NCBI RefSeq assembly: GCF_013337045.2
Contig: NZ_CP118260.1
Location: 310,001 to 374,000 of the forward strand
Reading direction: 5' to 3'
Origin: Agrobacterium vitis
Lineage (GTDB): Bacteria > Pseudomonadota > Alphaproteobacteria > Rhizobiales > Rhizobiaceae
Length of the DNA stretch: 64,000 nt
Shown here: one piece after another, positions 46,881 through 56,516 of the stretch
How the letters are laid out: each line of letters begins with the position of its first letter
Position numbering within the stretch: the first letter of the stretch is position 1
Position numbers and translations under genes: made by a program
Notes under the pieces: model-generated
The model's database searches: none
What the model saw: the letters and a program-made list of their open reading frames with translations, nothing else
What the model was told of the DNA's origin: nothing

Positions 46881-47957
46881 ATGTCCTATCAGGTGCAAGA
46901 ACATGATCTGGAGGCCATTGCCCTTGGCGGTGCCTATCTCGGCACGGGCGGCGGCGGTGATCCCTATATTGGCAAGTTGATGGCGCAAGCGGCCCTTCGC
47001 GAGCATGGGCCAGTCACAGTGGTTGCCGCAGACGAAGTGGATGACGACACGCTGTGCATTTCCGTCTTTATGATGGGTGCGCCCACAGTGATGCTGGAAA
47101 AACTGCCATCTGGTGCGGAAGTGTTGAAAGCCCTGCATGAGCTGGAGCAGTTTTTGGGCCGCAAGGCCGGAGCCATCCTCTGCGTTGAGGCAGGCGGGCT
47201 GAACTCCACCATTCCCTATATGGTGGCGGCTGTGACTGGTCTGCCTTTGGTGGATGGCGATGGCATGGGCCGCGCTTTTCCGGAATTACAGATGGTGAGT
47301 TTCACCCTGCATGGGATCTCGGCAAGCCCACTGGTTCTGGCCGATGACAAGGGCAATTCCTCACTGTTCTCAGCCGTTTCCAATCTGTGGACCGAGAAAA
47401 TGGCCCGCGCCGTGACCATTCAAATGGGCGGTGCCGCCCTTGTTGCGGCCTATGCCATGAGTGGAAAGCAGATGAAACAGGCGCTTTTGCACGGCACGAT
47501 GTCGCAAATCCGTACCATTGGCGAGACCATTTTGCATGAGCGTGCCCGCTCCCGCCATGCCGGGCAGGCTTTGCGCGAAAAGCTTGGCGGCACCCATCTT
47601 TTCACCGGTCGCGTGGTGGATGTGGAGCGCGCCACAACGGGTGGCTTTGCCCGTGGCAAGCTGATTTTGCGCGGTGTGGACCGCTTTGCAGGCCAACGTT
47701 TTGCCGTGCATTTCCAGAACGAGTTTCTGCTGGCCGAGGGCGAAAATGGTGAAACCGTCTGGGCCACGCCGGACCTGATTTGTGCCCTTGATGCCGATAT
47801 GGGCCTGCCTGTCACCACCGAACAGATGCGCTACGGCTTGATGGTAGAATTCACCGGCATCCCCGCCGATCCGCAATGGCATACGCCAGAAGGCTTGGCG
47901 CTCGCGGGGCCGGGCTATTTTGGCTACGGCGACAGCGCAAAGCCACTCTCTGCATGA
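46881..47957 (+). CDS. DUF917 protein, second of a tandem pair
   Basis: A 358-aa DUF917 protein with LGGAYLGTGGGGDPYIGKL (about 12-30), VEAGGLNSTIPY, LPLVDGDGMGRAFPELQM and TPDLICALDADMGLPVTTEQMRYG, plus an EFTGIPADPQWHTPEG tail. It starts 2 nt after the first copy. The two probably arose by tandem duplication and may form a heteromer. Confidence 0.88.
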   Translation: MSYQVQEHDLEAIALGGAYLGTGGGGDPYIGKLMAQAALREHGPVTVVAADEVDDDTLCISVFMMGAPTVMLEKLPSGAEVLKALHELEQFLGRKAGAILCVEAGGLNSTIPYMVAAVTGLPLVDGDGMGRAFPELQMVSFTLHGISASPLVLADDKGNSSLFSAVSNLWTEKMARAVTIQMGGAALVAAYAMSGKQMKQALLHGTMSQIRTIGETILHERARSRHAGQALREKLGGTHLFTGRVVDVERATTGGFARGKLILRGVDRFAGQRFAVHFQNEFLLAEGENGETVWATPDLICALDADMGLPVTTEQMRYGLMVEFTGIPADPQWHTPEGLALAGPGYFGYGDSAKPLSA

Positions 47958-47998
47958 TTTTTTAAAATACAGCGAACTGTCAAAAAAAGGGGAATGAG

Positions 47999-49573
47999 AT
48001 GAACGCAACACAGATTTTTAAGCACCTTGCGGTGGTTTTGGCGATGGGAACCGCCATTGTCGCGCCACAAGTGGCCGTGGCAAAAACCTCCACCGTGATG
48101 AATGTAACGCAGGTGTTTGGCACCATCGATCCGGCCAAGATCACCGATTACACTCAATATCTCGCCGCCGTGAACCTTTACGATGGCCTGACCACCGTGG
48201 ACAGCACCGGCAAGATCATCCCCGAGCTGGCCGAAAGCTGGGATGTGTCCAGCGATAACCTGACCTACACCTTCCATCTGCGCAAGGACGCAAGTTTTCA
48301 GGATGGCTCACCGGTTGAGGCCAAGGATGTCGTCTATACTGTCCAGCGCCTGCTGGCGATCAACAAGGGGCCGGCCTATCTGTTTGCGTCGCTGATCAAC
48401 CCCGACAATGTGAAGGCGGTGGATGCCCACACCGTCTCCATCACGCTGAACAAGGTCTATGCGCCGTTCCTGACCACCACCCCGCTGCTGCTTGTCATCA
48501 ACGAGGATGCCGTCAAAGCGGCATCCAAGCAGCCTTGGGGCGAGGATGTTGTCGGCGAAAAATCCATGGGCGCAGGCGCTTATGTCCTGTCCAGCTGGCA
48601 GCGCGGCTCGGAAATGGTCATCAGCCGTTATGAGAAATATTACGCGGGCTGGCCAACAAACCCGATTGATGAAGTGCGCTTCGTGCAGACCAATGATGAG
48701 GCAACCGTCAAGGCGCTGGCCACATCAGGCCTATTGGGAATCTCTTCCACAACGCAGGCCAATGAAACGTATGACGCGCTGGCCAAAACCGACGGCTATG
48801 TGGTGCAGACCACGCCGACAGCGACAGGTTTTTATCTGAAGCTCAACACCAAGGCCGCGCCGACAGACGATGTGCATGTGCGCCGCGCCTTGCAATATGC
48901 CACCGATTACAAGACGATCCAGACCCAGATTATGACCGGTGACACGCTGGCCGGGCCAATGGCACCGGTGTTTAAGGAAGCCTATCTTGACAATCTGAAA
49001 GCACCCGAATTCGACCTTGAAAAGGCCAAGGCCGAGCTTGCTCAGTCCAAATATGCTGGCAAACCCATCAAGCTGACGATGACCTATGTCGCGGGCCTGT
49101 CGTTTGAGGAGGATATTGCGCTTCTGATGCAGTCCAATTTACAGCAGATCGGTGTGGATGTGGACATCAAGCCCGAACCCTGGAACCGCATCACCGAATT
49201 GGCCGCCAAGCCGGAGACCACGCCTTCGGCAACGCAAGTGTTCTATGGCCCAACCTATCCTTCGCCGGACAGCGTATTCTACGTGCAATATCACTCCAAA
49301 TCGGCGGGAACATGGGCCTCGATGGAATGGTTGCAGGATGCCGAGGTCGATAAATTGATCGATGATGCCCGCTCCACCACCGATAGTGCCAAGCAGAATG
49401 CGCTTTACAAACAGATCCAGCAGGTCATTTCCGACAAGGCGCCAGATGTGAATTTGCTAACGAAAGTGCAGCGTGTCGCCTTTAGCAAATGCATCTCCGG
49501 CTACAAATTTGTGCCGATGCAAAGCTGGGATTACAATTTCCACAATCTGACATGGACCTGCCCGGCCAAGTAA
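47999..49573 (+). CDS. ABC peptide-type binding protein (SBP family 5)
   Basis: A 524-aa periplasmic protein with Sec signal (about residues 1-28, AVA-KT) and normal family order: TQVFGTIDPAKITDY, LRKDASFQDGSPVEAKDVVYTV, MGAGAYVLSSWQRGSEM, and two Cys near the C-terminus (FSKCISG ... WTCPAK) that may form a disulfide. It belongs with the permeases and double ATPase at 40606-44179 although placed last in the operon. Confidence 0.9.
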   Translation: MNATQIFKHLAVVLAMGTAIVAPQVAVAKTSTVMNVTQVFGTIDPAKITDYTQYLAAVNLYDGLTTVDSTGKIIPELAESWDVSSDNLTYTFHLRKDASFQDGSPVEAKDVVYTVQRLLAINKGPAYLFASLINPDNVKAVDAHTVSITLNKVYAPFLTTTPLLLVINEDAVKAASKQPWGEDVVGEKSMGAGAYVLSSWQRGSEMVISRYEKYYAGWPTNPIDEVRFVQTNDEATVKALATSGLLGISSTTQANETYDALAKTDGYVVQTTPTATGFYLKLNTKAAPTDDVHVRRALQYATDYKTIQTQIMTGDTLAGPMAPVFKEAYLDNLKAPEFDLEKAKAELAQSKYAGKPIKLTMTYVAGLSFEEDIALLMQSNLQQIGVDVDIKPEPWNRITELAAKPETTPSATQVFYGPTYPSPDSVFYVQYHSKSAGTWASMEWLQDAEVDKLIDDARSTTDSAKQNALYKQIQQVISDKAPDVNLLTKVQRVAFSKCISGYKFVPMQSWDYNFHNLTWTCPAK

Positions 49574-49602
49574 TCCGGGGTCTGTTTGCGACTATTTCAA
49601 CT

Positions 49603-49639
49603 CTGGAAAATCTGGCTGTTCTGCCAAAAGATTTTCCAG
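49603..49639. terminator. Hairpin terminator
   Basis: CTGGAAAATCT (49603-49613) and AGATTTTCCAG (49629-49639) form a perfect 11-bp stem with a 15-nt loop, followed on the plus strand by GGGTTGGTGTTTTT. It lies between the convergent binding-protein gene and receiver gene. Confidence 0.65.
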
Positions 49640-49683
49640 GGTTGGTGTTTTTATCTCAACCTCACAATCGACCGGTGACCTGA

Positions 49684-50133
49684 TCAATCAGCCCCATCTG
49701 GTGGCGTTGCCGTCTTCAATGCCTTGAACAGAAAGCGCGTTTCCAACAGATTGACGATACGCAAAACCGTTTCCACCGTATCGATCGGTTTGACGAGGAA
49801 ATCCTTTGCGCCCAGCGACAGGGCGCGGCGGCGTGTTTCTGTTGTCACATCGGCTGTCAGCACGAGGATGGGGACAAAATCATCCGGTCCGATCAGCCGT
49901 GTGAACCTGTCGAGCAAGGCAAAACCATCCAGATGCGGCATCAGAAGATCGAGCAGGATAATATCGGCTTTATGCTTTGTAAAAAGAGCGGTGGCCTCGC
50001 GCGGGTCCGTGGTCGATGCAATCCTGTCGAAACGCTCGCGCCGCAAAAGCCTTTCCAATAGGGCAATATTGGCGGGTTCGTCATCAATGATCAGTATCTG
50101 CGCCTCTGAGGCGAGGTCGAAGGGAAATTTCAC
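49684..50133 (-). CDS. Single-domain response regulator (REC)
   Basis: A 149-aa CheY-like receiver: acidic pocket IIDDEP (Asp17/Asp18), phosphoacceptor Asp62 in ILLDLLMPHLDG, Thr in VLTAD and Lys in FLVKPID. No output domain. Last of four coupled signalling genes, overlapping the hybrid kinase by 4 bp; it probably takes phosphate from that kinase. Confidence 0.9.
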   Translation of the reverse strand: MKFPFDLASEAQILIIDDEPANIALLERLLRRERFDRIASTTDPREATALFTKHKADIILLDLLMPHLDGFALLDRFTRLIGPDDFVPILVLTADVTTETRRRALSLGAKDFLVKPIDTVETVLRIVNLLETRFLFKALKTATPPDGAD

Positions 50134-52103
50134 GTCAGAGCCTCATCCAGGGTTTTCATCAAGCGGCGCACGTCCAGCGGTTTGGTCAGGTACTGTGTCG
50201 CGCCTTTTTCCATCGCCAGCATGCGTGTTTTTTCCGTGGCATCGGCGCTTATCACAACGACCGGGGTGGTTTGCGTCCGAGGATCGGCGCGCAAGGCGGC
50301 AAGCACCGATAGTCCATTCATGTCGGGCAGATCAACATCCAGCAAAATAAGGTCGGGGTGGTGCTCGAAGGCAAGCGTCAACCCAAGGCCGCCCAACATG
50401 GCCGGAATGATCCTGGTTTTTAAACGGCGGCGCACGAGGTTCTCAATCAGGTTGAGATTGACAAGGTTGTCCTCAATGCAAAGGACCGTGGCTTTGCCGG
50501 TCGATCCGCTTGGGGCTGCCCGTTTCTCATCTGTTTTAACGCTCTCTGTGAAGGCGTCAGGGGCTTGCGACACGGGAATATGGATGGAGAATACCGAGCC
50601 GGTCGCGCCACTCTCGGTCAAGAAAAGATCGCCATCCATGGCCCGCATCAGATTGAGCGACAGAGCAAGGCCAAGGCCTGTGCCGGTCGTGGCGTTTCGG
50701 TCGGTGCCAAGCCGCTCGAACGGCTTGAACAGCCGGTCTCTATCCACATCAGCAATTCCGCAGCCCGTGTCGGTGATATCGACTGCGATGATGTTTTCTG
50801 CCAAGCAATGAGCGGACAACCGGATATCACCACCATCCCTGTTGAATTTCACCGCATTTGAAAGCAGGTTCAGCAGCACCTGCAAAAACCGGCGACGATC
50901 AACCGCAACAATGGCTTGGCCCGCTGCCTCCATCTCGACGCTGATCGTCAATTGCTTCGGTTCGGCCAAGGGAGCCGCCAGGGCAATGGCTTCAGTTACG
51001 ATATCGTCCAATCCGACCGGCTCGATCAACAGTTCCATGCGGCCCGCTTCGATCCGGGCAATATCGAGAACTTCATCGATCAGGCTGAGCAGATGCCGCC
51101 CGGCTCTGAGGATTTGCGCCAGACTTTCGCGCATCTCCCGATCTTCGATGTCCATGTCGAGGATCTGCGCAAAGCCCAGAACGGAATTTAGGGGCGTGCG
51201 CAATTCATGGCTCATGCGCGAGAGAAACTCGCTCTTGGCCTGGCTGGCCCGTTCGGCGTCGCGCCGTGCTGTCAGCAGGGCTTCTTCGGTTCGTTTGCGA
51301 TCCGTCACGTCGCGGGTAATCTTGGAAAAGCCCCGCAATTGTCCTTGTTTATCGCGCAGGGCTGTCATCACCACATTGGCCCAGAAGCGGCGGCCATCCT
51401 TGCGCAGCCGCCATCCCTCGTCTTCGACACGGCCAAAAGCGGCGGCCTGCGCCATTTCCTGAAGTGGCAGTGTTTCTCGATGCTCGAGAGGATAGAAGCG
51501 AGAAAAGTGCTGGCCGATGATGTCGTCGGCGCGGTACCCCTTGATACGCTCTGCACCCGCATTCCAGCTCACCACATTGCCGTCGGTATCCAGCCCAAAA
51601 ATACCGTAGTCGTGGACACCATCGACAAGCAGTCGGAAGCGTTCCTCGCTTTCCCGCAAGGCCTCCTCGCGCGCTGTCAGCAGGCGACTTGCTTCTTCGA
51701 GCGCGCTCGACAATTCACCGATTTCGTCTGTTGCATGTTCTGACAGCCTCAGGCTTTGGCCCTGGGCGAGGCGGCTGGCGGCCAGTTTCAGCCGGTCGAC
51801 CCGCCGAACGATACCTTTCGACATTAGGACGATGGCGCCGATGCATCCGATAACGCCAGCGATGGCGCCCGACAGGGTAATTCTTTGCGACAGCGCCCGG
51901 ATTTCATCGGCCTTGGCCGTTCGTTGCGCCAGAAGCGCGTCCTCCCTCAGCCGCATCTCGGCGATCTGCAGGCGCAGCTCGTCCAGGAAGGCCTTGTTGG
52001 CAATCAATGTCTGCCGCAAAGCTTCCGGAATCTGGTTATTCGAAACCGAACCTTGCATCAGCGAGGCAAGGCCCTTCAGCTTTTTATCGACCAGTGGTTC
52101 CAT
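50130..52103 (-). CDS. Hybrid sensor histidine kinase, main part (CHASE3 end-TM-HAMP-PAS-HisKA-HATPase-REC)
   Basis: The 657-aa readable part has: end of a CHASE3 sensor (1-70), membrane helix about 77-95, HAMP to about 145, PAS about 150-270, HisKA with His299 in SRMSHELRTPLN, HATPase (DTGCGIADVDRDRLFKPFERLGTDRN, GTGLGLALS) and a C-terminal receiver (LCIEDN; Asp in LLDVDLPDMNG). The first membrane helix and the rest of CHASE3 are in another frame at 52139-52486. Reading back from Met52103 in this frame gives a plausible LIIDAEQLERLNR continuation, so the gene appears frameshifted near 52140. If the shift is real the product lacks its sensor. Confidence 0.85.
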   Translation of the reverse strand: MEPLVDKKLKGLASLMQGSVSNNQIPEALRQTLIANKAFLDELRLQIAEMRLREDALLAQRTAKADEIRALSQRITLSGAIAGVIGCIGAIVLMSKGIVRRVDRLKLAASRLAQGQSLRLSEHATDEIGELSSALEEASRLLTAREEALRESEERFRLLVDGVHDYGIFGLDTDGNVVSWNAGAERIKGYRADDIIGQHFSRFYPLEHRETLPLQEMAQAAAFGRVEDEGWRLRKDGRRFWANVVMTALRDKQGQLRGFSKITRDVTDRKRTEEALLTARRDAERASQAKSEFLSRMSHELRTPLNSVLGFAQILDMDIEDREMRESLAQILRAGRHLLSLIDEVLDIARIEAGRMELLIEPVGLDDIVTEAIALAAPLAEPKQLTISVEMEAAGQAIVAVDRRRFLQVLLNLLSNAVKFNRDGGDIRLSAHCLAENIIAVDITDTGCGIADVDRDRLFKPFERLGTDRNATTGTGLGLALSLNLMRAMDGDLFLTESGATGSVFSIHIPVSQAPDAFTESVKTDEKRAAPSGSTGKATVLCIEDNLVNLNLIENLVRRRLKTRIIPAMLGGLGLTLAFEHHPDLILLDVDLPDMNGLSVLAALRADPRTQTTPVVVISADATEKTRMLAMEKGATQYLTKPLDVRRLMKTLDEALT

Positions 52104-52138
52104 CCGGTTTAGCCGCTCAAGCTGTTCCGCATCGATGA

Positions 52139-52486
52139 TCAGTGGCCGATCGCGGCAAACACCGCCGGTAACTCCGTCACGGCTTTGTTGTAGGGGGCGA
52201 GGAACGTTTCGTCGCGGGTGAGAAGATATCCCCGCACACCGGAGGCTCCTTCGGCCAGCAAAGCGTGTAGCTCCAGAATATTCTGCTGAATGGCGAAGGT
52301 GACGCGCACGTAATTTTCGGCCTTTCGGCTTTCACGATCAGCGAGGAAGACCGAGCCGAGGGCAATGAGAAGACAGGCCAGGGGCAGGGCAATCACGATC
52401 AGGCCTTTGACGGCCAAAGGCTGGTTGAGAAAGCGAAAGCGACTGTGGGCGGACACCATGGTCTTTGCCGGGATATCCGTCATCAT
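52139..52486 (-). pseudogene. 5' part of the hybrid kinase: first TM helix and N-terminal CHASE3, cut by frameshift
   Basis: 115 aa: membrane helix GLIVIALPLACLLIALGSVFL (about residues 28-48 in two parts) and the CHASE3 start with LLAEGASGVRGYLLTRDETFLAPY, then stop (TGA at 52139-52141). CHASE3 is about 135 aa, and its missing rest is encoded directly downstream in another frame. A one-base loss would explain this. ATG 52486 overlaps the stop of the preceding regulator, so the coupling of the operon is intact. Confidence 0.75.
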
Positions 52487-53133
52487 GCCTCTCCCGCAAC
52501 CAATCCGGCCTGCGCTGCCAGCACGGCGGCCTGGGTTCGATCGCCCACCCGCAATTTCGCAATGATGCGCTCGACATGAACCTTGACCGTGCCCGGAGCG
52601 ATGGACAGTCTGCGGGCGATTTCCTTGTTGGTCGCGCCCCGTGCCACTTCCTGCAAAATTTCCCGCTCACGGGTGGTCAGCTGTGAAATGGCATCCTCGG
52701 CTGGCGATGTGCGCGAGACGCGGGTCAGCATCCGCCGCACCAATCCAGTATCGAAAAATTCCTGGCCGTCGAGAACAGCCCGGATCATCCGCAGCAAAGT
52801 GTCACGCCGCACATCTTTCAGCGCGTAGCCACTGGCTCCGGCCTTAACGGCTGCTTCCAGATAGTCGAGGCTGTCATGCATCGTCAGCATCATGATCCGT
52901 GTCGAGGGAGATACGCGGCGGATTTCTGTCGCCGCCGCCAACCCGTCCATCGGTGTCATCCTGATATCGAGCAGGGCGATATCAGGCAAAAACTGTGCGG
53001 CAAGCGCGATTGCTTCCAGCCCATCTCGCGCTTCGGCCACGACCTCCAGGTCTGGCGCACCCGACAGGACCGAAATAATGCCGGATCGGGCCAGATCATG
53101 GTCGTCGGCAATCAGAATACGCGCTTTGGTCAT
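52483..53133 (-). CDS. NarL/FixJ-family response regulator
   Basis: A 216-aa regulator: receiver with Asp10/Asp11 and phosphoacceptor Asp56 (ALLDIRMTPMDG), and a C-terminal LuxR-type helix-turn-helix (LTTREREILQEVARGATNKEIARRLSIAPGTVKVHV, divided over about residues 150-190). ATG 53133 overlaps the stop of the upstream kinase gene by 4 bp, so the two form the cognate pair. Confidence 0.92.
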   Translation of the reverse strand: MTKARILIADDHDLARSGIISVLSGAPDLEVVAEARDGLEAIALAAQFLPDIALLDIRMTPMDGLAAATEIRRVSPSTRIMMLTMHDSLDYLEAAVKAGASGYALKDVRRDTLLRMIRAVLDGQEFFDTGLVRRMLTRVSRTSPAEDAISQLTTREREILQEVARGATNKEIARRLSIAPGTVKVHVERIIAKLRVGDRTQAAVLAAQAGLVAGEA

Positions 53134-54224
53134 CGGCTCTGGTCTTTTTCGGTCAGAGGAACGCGGGCGATCAGCCGCGTGCCTTGATTTGGGGCGCTGA
53201 TGATATCCAGCGTGCCGTTGACAAGCGACAGCCTCTCTTGCATCGCCGACAGACCGATCCCGAAGCCACGGACGGGTTTGGTTTCGCCTTGCCCTGCGGA
53301 AAGGGGAAAACCGCAACCATCGTCGCTCGCCTCAAGGACGACATGCCCGGCATCAATCCGCAATTGCACATGCAGATTTTGGCAGCCCGCATGTTTGCGG
53401 GCATTGGTGATCGCTTCCTGCGCCACACGATAAAGGACGATCTCAATGGCTTGAGGCAGACGGCCATCCGGCAACCGGTTGTCCAGCCGACAGGCAATCT
53501 CATCGACGGTGTCCAGCTTTGCACTGATGGCGGCTGGCAAGCCAAGGTCATCGAGCTCGGCGGGCCGCAAGTCGGCAATCGCATGGCGGATATCCTGGAT
53601 CGCCATGCGGGCAATCTCGCTGCATTGATCGACCTTTCTTGCGAGTGCTGTTGTCAAGCCCGGATCTGCTTCCAATGCCTGCAAGTGATGCAGCAGACTG
53701 ACAAGGGTCTGGGCCACGCCATCATGAAGGTCATAGGCAATATGGCTGCGCTCTCGTTCCTGTGTGGAGAGAATGGCGGCCACCAATTGCGCGAGCTGCT
53801 TTTCTCGCTCGGCAAGCGTCAGGAGCAGGGCTTCCCGCTCCTGTTCTCGGTCATCGGCAAAAACGGCTGCGGCAAGAAGGTCGGCGACGATCTGAAGACT
53901 GGTTTTATCTTCTTCACCCATCCTTGCGATCGATCGATCCTCGAAGGTGATGACCGTTCTGCCATCCTTGCTTGCCATGGCGTTATCGGCAATCGTCTGG
54001 TGTTGCTCTGTTGGTGGGCGCAAATGAATTGTCGCGCCGCCGCAAAAGCTGGAGATTAATCCGGTGATATCAGTGATCGCGCGCGATAGCGGATAGTGAT
54101 CAAGGCTGGCGCGTGTTTCCACAATGAGACGTAACCGGCTGGCCCTGGCTTCCGCCTCCCGGTAAAGTTTGCGCAACTCCTGAATGGGAGAGGCAAGGTG
54201 TTCCGGGTCCGTCGCCGTCATCAT
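53130..54224 (-). CDS. NarX-type sensor histidine kinase (HisKA_3), soluble
   Basis: A 364-aa kinase without membrane helix. An N-terminal GAF-like region (about 30-125), a short coiled coil, the HisKA_3 dimerisation motif with phosphoacceptor His167 (IAYDLHDGVAQTL), and a HATPase domain (ASDDGCGF, GFGIGLSAMQERLSLVNG). First gene of the four-gene signalling operon; partner of the downstream NarL-type regulator. The ATG at 54221 is an equally possible start. Confidence 0.9.
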   Translation of the reverse strand: MMTATDPEHLASPIQELRKLYREAEARASRLRLIVETRASLDHYPLSRAITDITGLISSFCGGATIHLRPPTEQHQTIADNAMASKDGRTVITFEDRSIARMGEEDKTSLQIVADLLAAAVFADDREQEREALLLTLAEREKQLAQLVAAILSTQERERSHIAYDLHDGVAQTLVSLLHHLQALEADPGLTTALARKVDQCSEIARMAIQDIRHAIADLRPAELDDLGLPAAISAKLDTVDEIACRLDNRLPDGRLPQAIEIVLYRVAQEAITNARKHAGCQNLHVQLRIDAGHVVLEASDDGCGFPLSAGQGETKPVRGFGIGLSAMQERLSLVNGTLDIISAPNQGTRLIARVPLTEKDQSR

Positions 54225-54422
54225 TCGTCATCATGCTCCTGTATCAAGGTGCGTTCAGCTATCCGAGGGGAGAGATAAGAAATCATGGGGCCATTTTACA
54301 TAGGCCATTCGGCATATCCTTTCGACACCATGCGGCAGACGTAACAGCCCGTCTTGATGGCCACTTTTCTAAGCAACCGACCGGCGTTTGGCTTGGCTCG
54401 GGCTTGATAAAGGAGCACTTTC

Positions 54423-54887
54423 ATGCAGAAAATTCTTTTGGCACTCGGTGTAACCGCCGGTCTTTCGGTATCGTCTTTTACCGCACCCGCGATGGCACAG
54501 GAATGCGCGCCGATGACAGAGGGACAGGTGGAAAAGCTGTTTGACCGTTGGAACGCATCCCTTGCGACGCTCGATCCGGAGAAAGTCGTCGAAAATTATG
54601 AGGGCAATGCGGTTTTGCTGGCGACCCTGTCAAACCAGCCGCGGCTGACGCAGGACGAGCGTCGCGCGTATTTTGTCGATTTTCTGAAAAAGAAGCCGCA
54701 GGGCGTGGTCAATAACCGGACGATCAAGCTGGGCTGCAACACGGCCATTGATACCGGCGTCTACACGTTCACCCTGGGGGATGGCACGAAGGTTCCGGCG
54801 CGTTATACCTTCACCTATGACTATGATGGTGGGAAATGGCTGATTTCCTCCCATCACTCTTCGGCAATGCCGGAACGCACGTCGTAA
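54423..54887 (+). CDS. Secreted SnoaL/CaMKII-association-like protein
   Basis: A 154-aa exported protein: Sec signal (residues 1-25, AMA-QE) followed by an NTF2-like cone domain (EKLFDRWNASLATLDPEKVVENYEGNAVLL ... YTFTYDYDGGKWLISSHHSS) similar to the SgcJ/EcaC and calcium/calmodulin kinase association-domain families. It has Cys28 and one later Cys that may pair. Exact role unknown. AGGAG precedes the start. Confidence 0.82.
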   Translation: MQKILLALGVTAGLSVSSFTAPAMAQECAPMTEGQVEKLFDRWNASLATLDPEKVVENYEGNAVLLATLSNQPRLTQDERRAYFVDFLKKKPQGVVNNRTIKLGCNTAIDTGVYTFTLGDGTKVPARYTFTYDYDGGKWLISSHHSSAMPERTS

Positions 54888-54901
54888 AGGAAAGCTATGA
54901 A

Positions 54902-54933
54902 CATGTCGCCGCGCTCGGATGCGCGGCGACATG
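54902..54933. terminator. Hairpin between convergent genes
   Basis: CATGTCGCCGCGC and its exact inverse (54921-54933) form a 13-bp GC-rich stem with a 6-nt loop between the SnoaL-like gene and the convergent sugar permease. There is no T-run, so it is a terminator-like or 3'-protecting structure. Confidence 0.6.
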
Positions 54934-54946
54934 CAATGACATCCGT

Positions 54947-56221
54947 TTATGCTGCGGTTCTGGAACCGAGCGCGCCATAATAGGCGATATAGACGTAGCA
55001 GAAGATCGGCATCAGGAAGGCGAGGTGGATGCCGACCGTATCGGCAAGCCCACCCTGTACCAGTGGCAACAACGCGCCGCCGACAATGGCGAGGCAAAGA
55101 ATGCCGGAACCCTGGCTGGTATGGCGACCGAGGCCCTTCAGCGCCAGGCTGAAAATGGTCGGGAACATGATCGAGTTGAAGAAGCCGATCGACAACACGC
55201 ACCACATGGCGACATGGCCTGTTGTCAGCACGGTGACCAGCAGCAAAATACCGGCTGCGACCGCATTGAAGGCCAGAACCTTGCCGTCATCCATGTAGCG
55301 CATCACGGCAGAACCGATGAAACGCCCGATCATGGCACCGCCCCAGAAATAGGAGACGTAATGCGCAGCGGTCTGTTCCGGCAGGCCAGCAATGCTGGGC
55401 TCGGCCATGAAGTTCACCAGGAAACTGCCAATGCTGACTTCTGCGCCGACATAGAGAAAAATCCCGACCGCGCCGAGAACCAGATGGCGATAGCCCCAGG
55501 CGGAGCCGGAAATGTCGCTGGACTTGGCGTCTTCTTCGGCCTCGACAGCCGGCAGTTTCAGCGCTGCGAAAATGGCAGCGAGAACAAGGAAGGCGGCAGC
55601 CAGCATCAGATAAGGAAACTTGACCGCTGCGGCTTCCGCCATGCGCAGGGCGTCCATCTGCTCCGGTGTGGCATTTTCAACGGCAGCCGTTGCCGAAGAC
55701 AGGATGAGGAAGGCGCCGAAAATCGGCGCGACGGTGGTGCCCAAGGAATTGAAAGCCTGGGTCAGCGTAAGACGGCTGGAAGCCGTTTCAGGGGCGCCCA
55801 GCACGGTAACATAGGGGTTTGCCGCAACCTGGAGAATGGTGACACCTGCCGCCAGCACGAACAGCGCGCCGAGAAACAGGCCATAGACCCGCATGCTTGC
55901 AGCGGGGATGAACAGGGCGCAGCCGATGGCAGCAACCAGAAGCCCCGTGACGATGCCCCATTTATAGCTGATGCGCTTGACCAGAGCCCCTGCGGGCAGA
56001 GACACGATGAAATAAGTGCCGAAGAAGCACAGCTGGATCAACATGGTCTGCGTGTAATTCAGCTGAAATACGTTTTTCAGATGTGGGATAAGAATATCGT
56101 TGAGGCAGGTGATGAAGCCCCAGAGGAAGAAAAGAGAGGTCAGCGCAATCAGCGGACCGGTGTAGGAGCGGCTGGCTCCTGCGCGCGCGGTTTGTGACGC
56201 GCCTGTTTGAATTCCTGCCAT
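54947..56221 (-). CDS. MFS sugar:proton symporter, FucP/GluP family
   Basis: A 424-aa, 12-helix permease of the fucose/glucose-galactose family: [23 protein letters not shown], the [16 protein letters not shown] helix, and [32 protein letters not shown] (two parts), all typical of FucP/GluP. It imports a hexose or deoxyhexose. ATG 56221 is used because the longer reading upstream is Arg/Pro-rich and not transporter-like. It stands alone, so a local regulator is not evident. Confidence 0.9.
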   Translation of the reverse strand: MAGIQTGASQTARAGASRSYTGPLIALTSLFFLWGFITCLNDILIPHLKNVFQLNYTQTMLIQLCFFGTYFIVSLPAGALVKRISYKWGIVTGLLVAAIGCALFIPAASMRVYGLFLGALFVLAAGVTILQVAANPYVTVLGAPETASSRLTLTQAFNSLGTTVAPIFGAFLILSSATAAVENATPEQMDALRMAEAAAVKFPYLMLAAAFLVLAAIFAALKLPAVEAEEDAKSSDISGSAWGYRHLVLGAVGIFLYVGAEVSIGSFLVNFMAEPSIAGLPEQTAAHYVSYFWGGAMIGRFIGSAVMRYMDDGKVLAFNAVAAGILLLVTVLTTGHVAMWCVLSIGFFNSIMFPTIFSLALKGLGRHTSQGSGILCLAIVGGALLPLVQGGLADTVGIHLAFLMPIFCYVYIAYYGALGSRTAA

Positions 56222-56516
56222 TTTCGGTTCTTTTTTCTTGATGCGGCGCAGCGGGAACACTGCGGCATGGATTAACGATCTGGCGGAGCGATGGCCGTGG
56301 CTGCGGCTCGAATACGCAAGTGCCGGCCCGCAACGCGGAGGAGAGCGTGATTGTTCCGCAAAAATGCCTGGCCGTGATTTCGGCGTGCTGGCTGCGGGCA
56401 ACCGCGACTGACAACTGTCCGCTTGGGAGGACGGCCAGTTGTAAGCCCTGTTGGCTTATCGCTCCTGATAGGGCACCGCAAGAAGATGCAGGGTGTAATC
56501 CCGTGCAATTTGAGGG
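56222..56516. other. Gene-free interval, possible small RNA or fucP leader
   Basis: About 300 bp ahead of the sugar permease without a credible reading frame. It ends at a good plus-strand terminator (56517-56543) that no plus-strand protein gene needs. It could therefore encode a plus-strand small RNA. Read on the minus strand, the same interval is a long 5' leader for the permease. I recognise no known riboswitch in it. Confidence 0.3.

Noticed and set aside
52100..52145. Programmed ribosomal frameshift in the hybrid kinase.
   Set aside because: No slippery heptamer or nearby strong pseudoknot is visible at the junction; a one-base loss is simpler.
56222..56516. Known riboswitch (SAM-II, cobalamin or similar) in the gap before the sugar permease.
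   Set aside because: I could not match any conserved riboswitch core, and a sugar permease is not a usual target of those classes.
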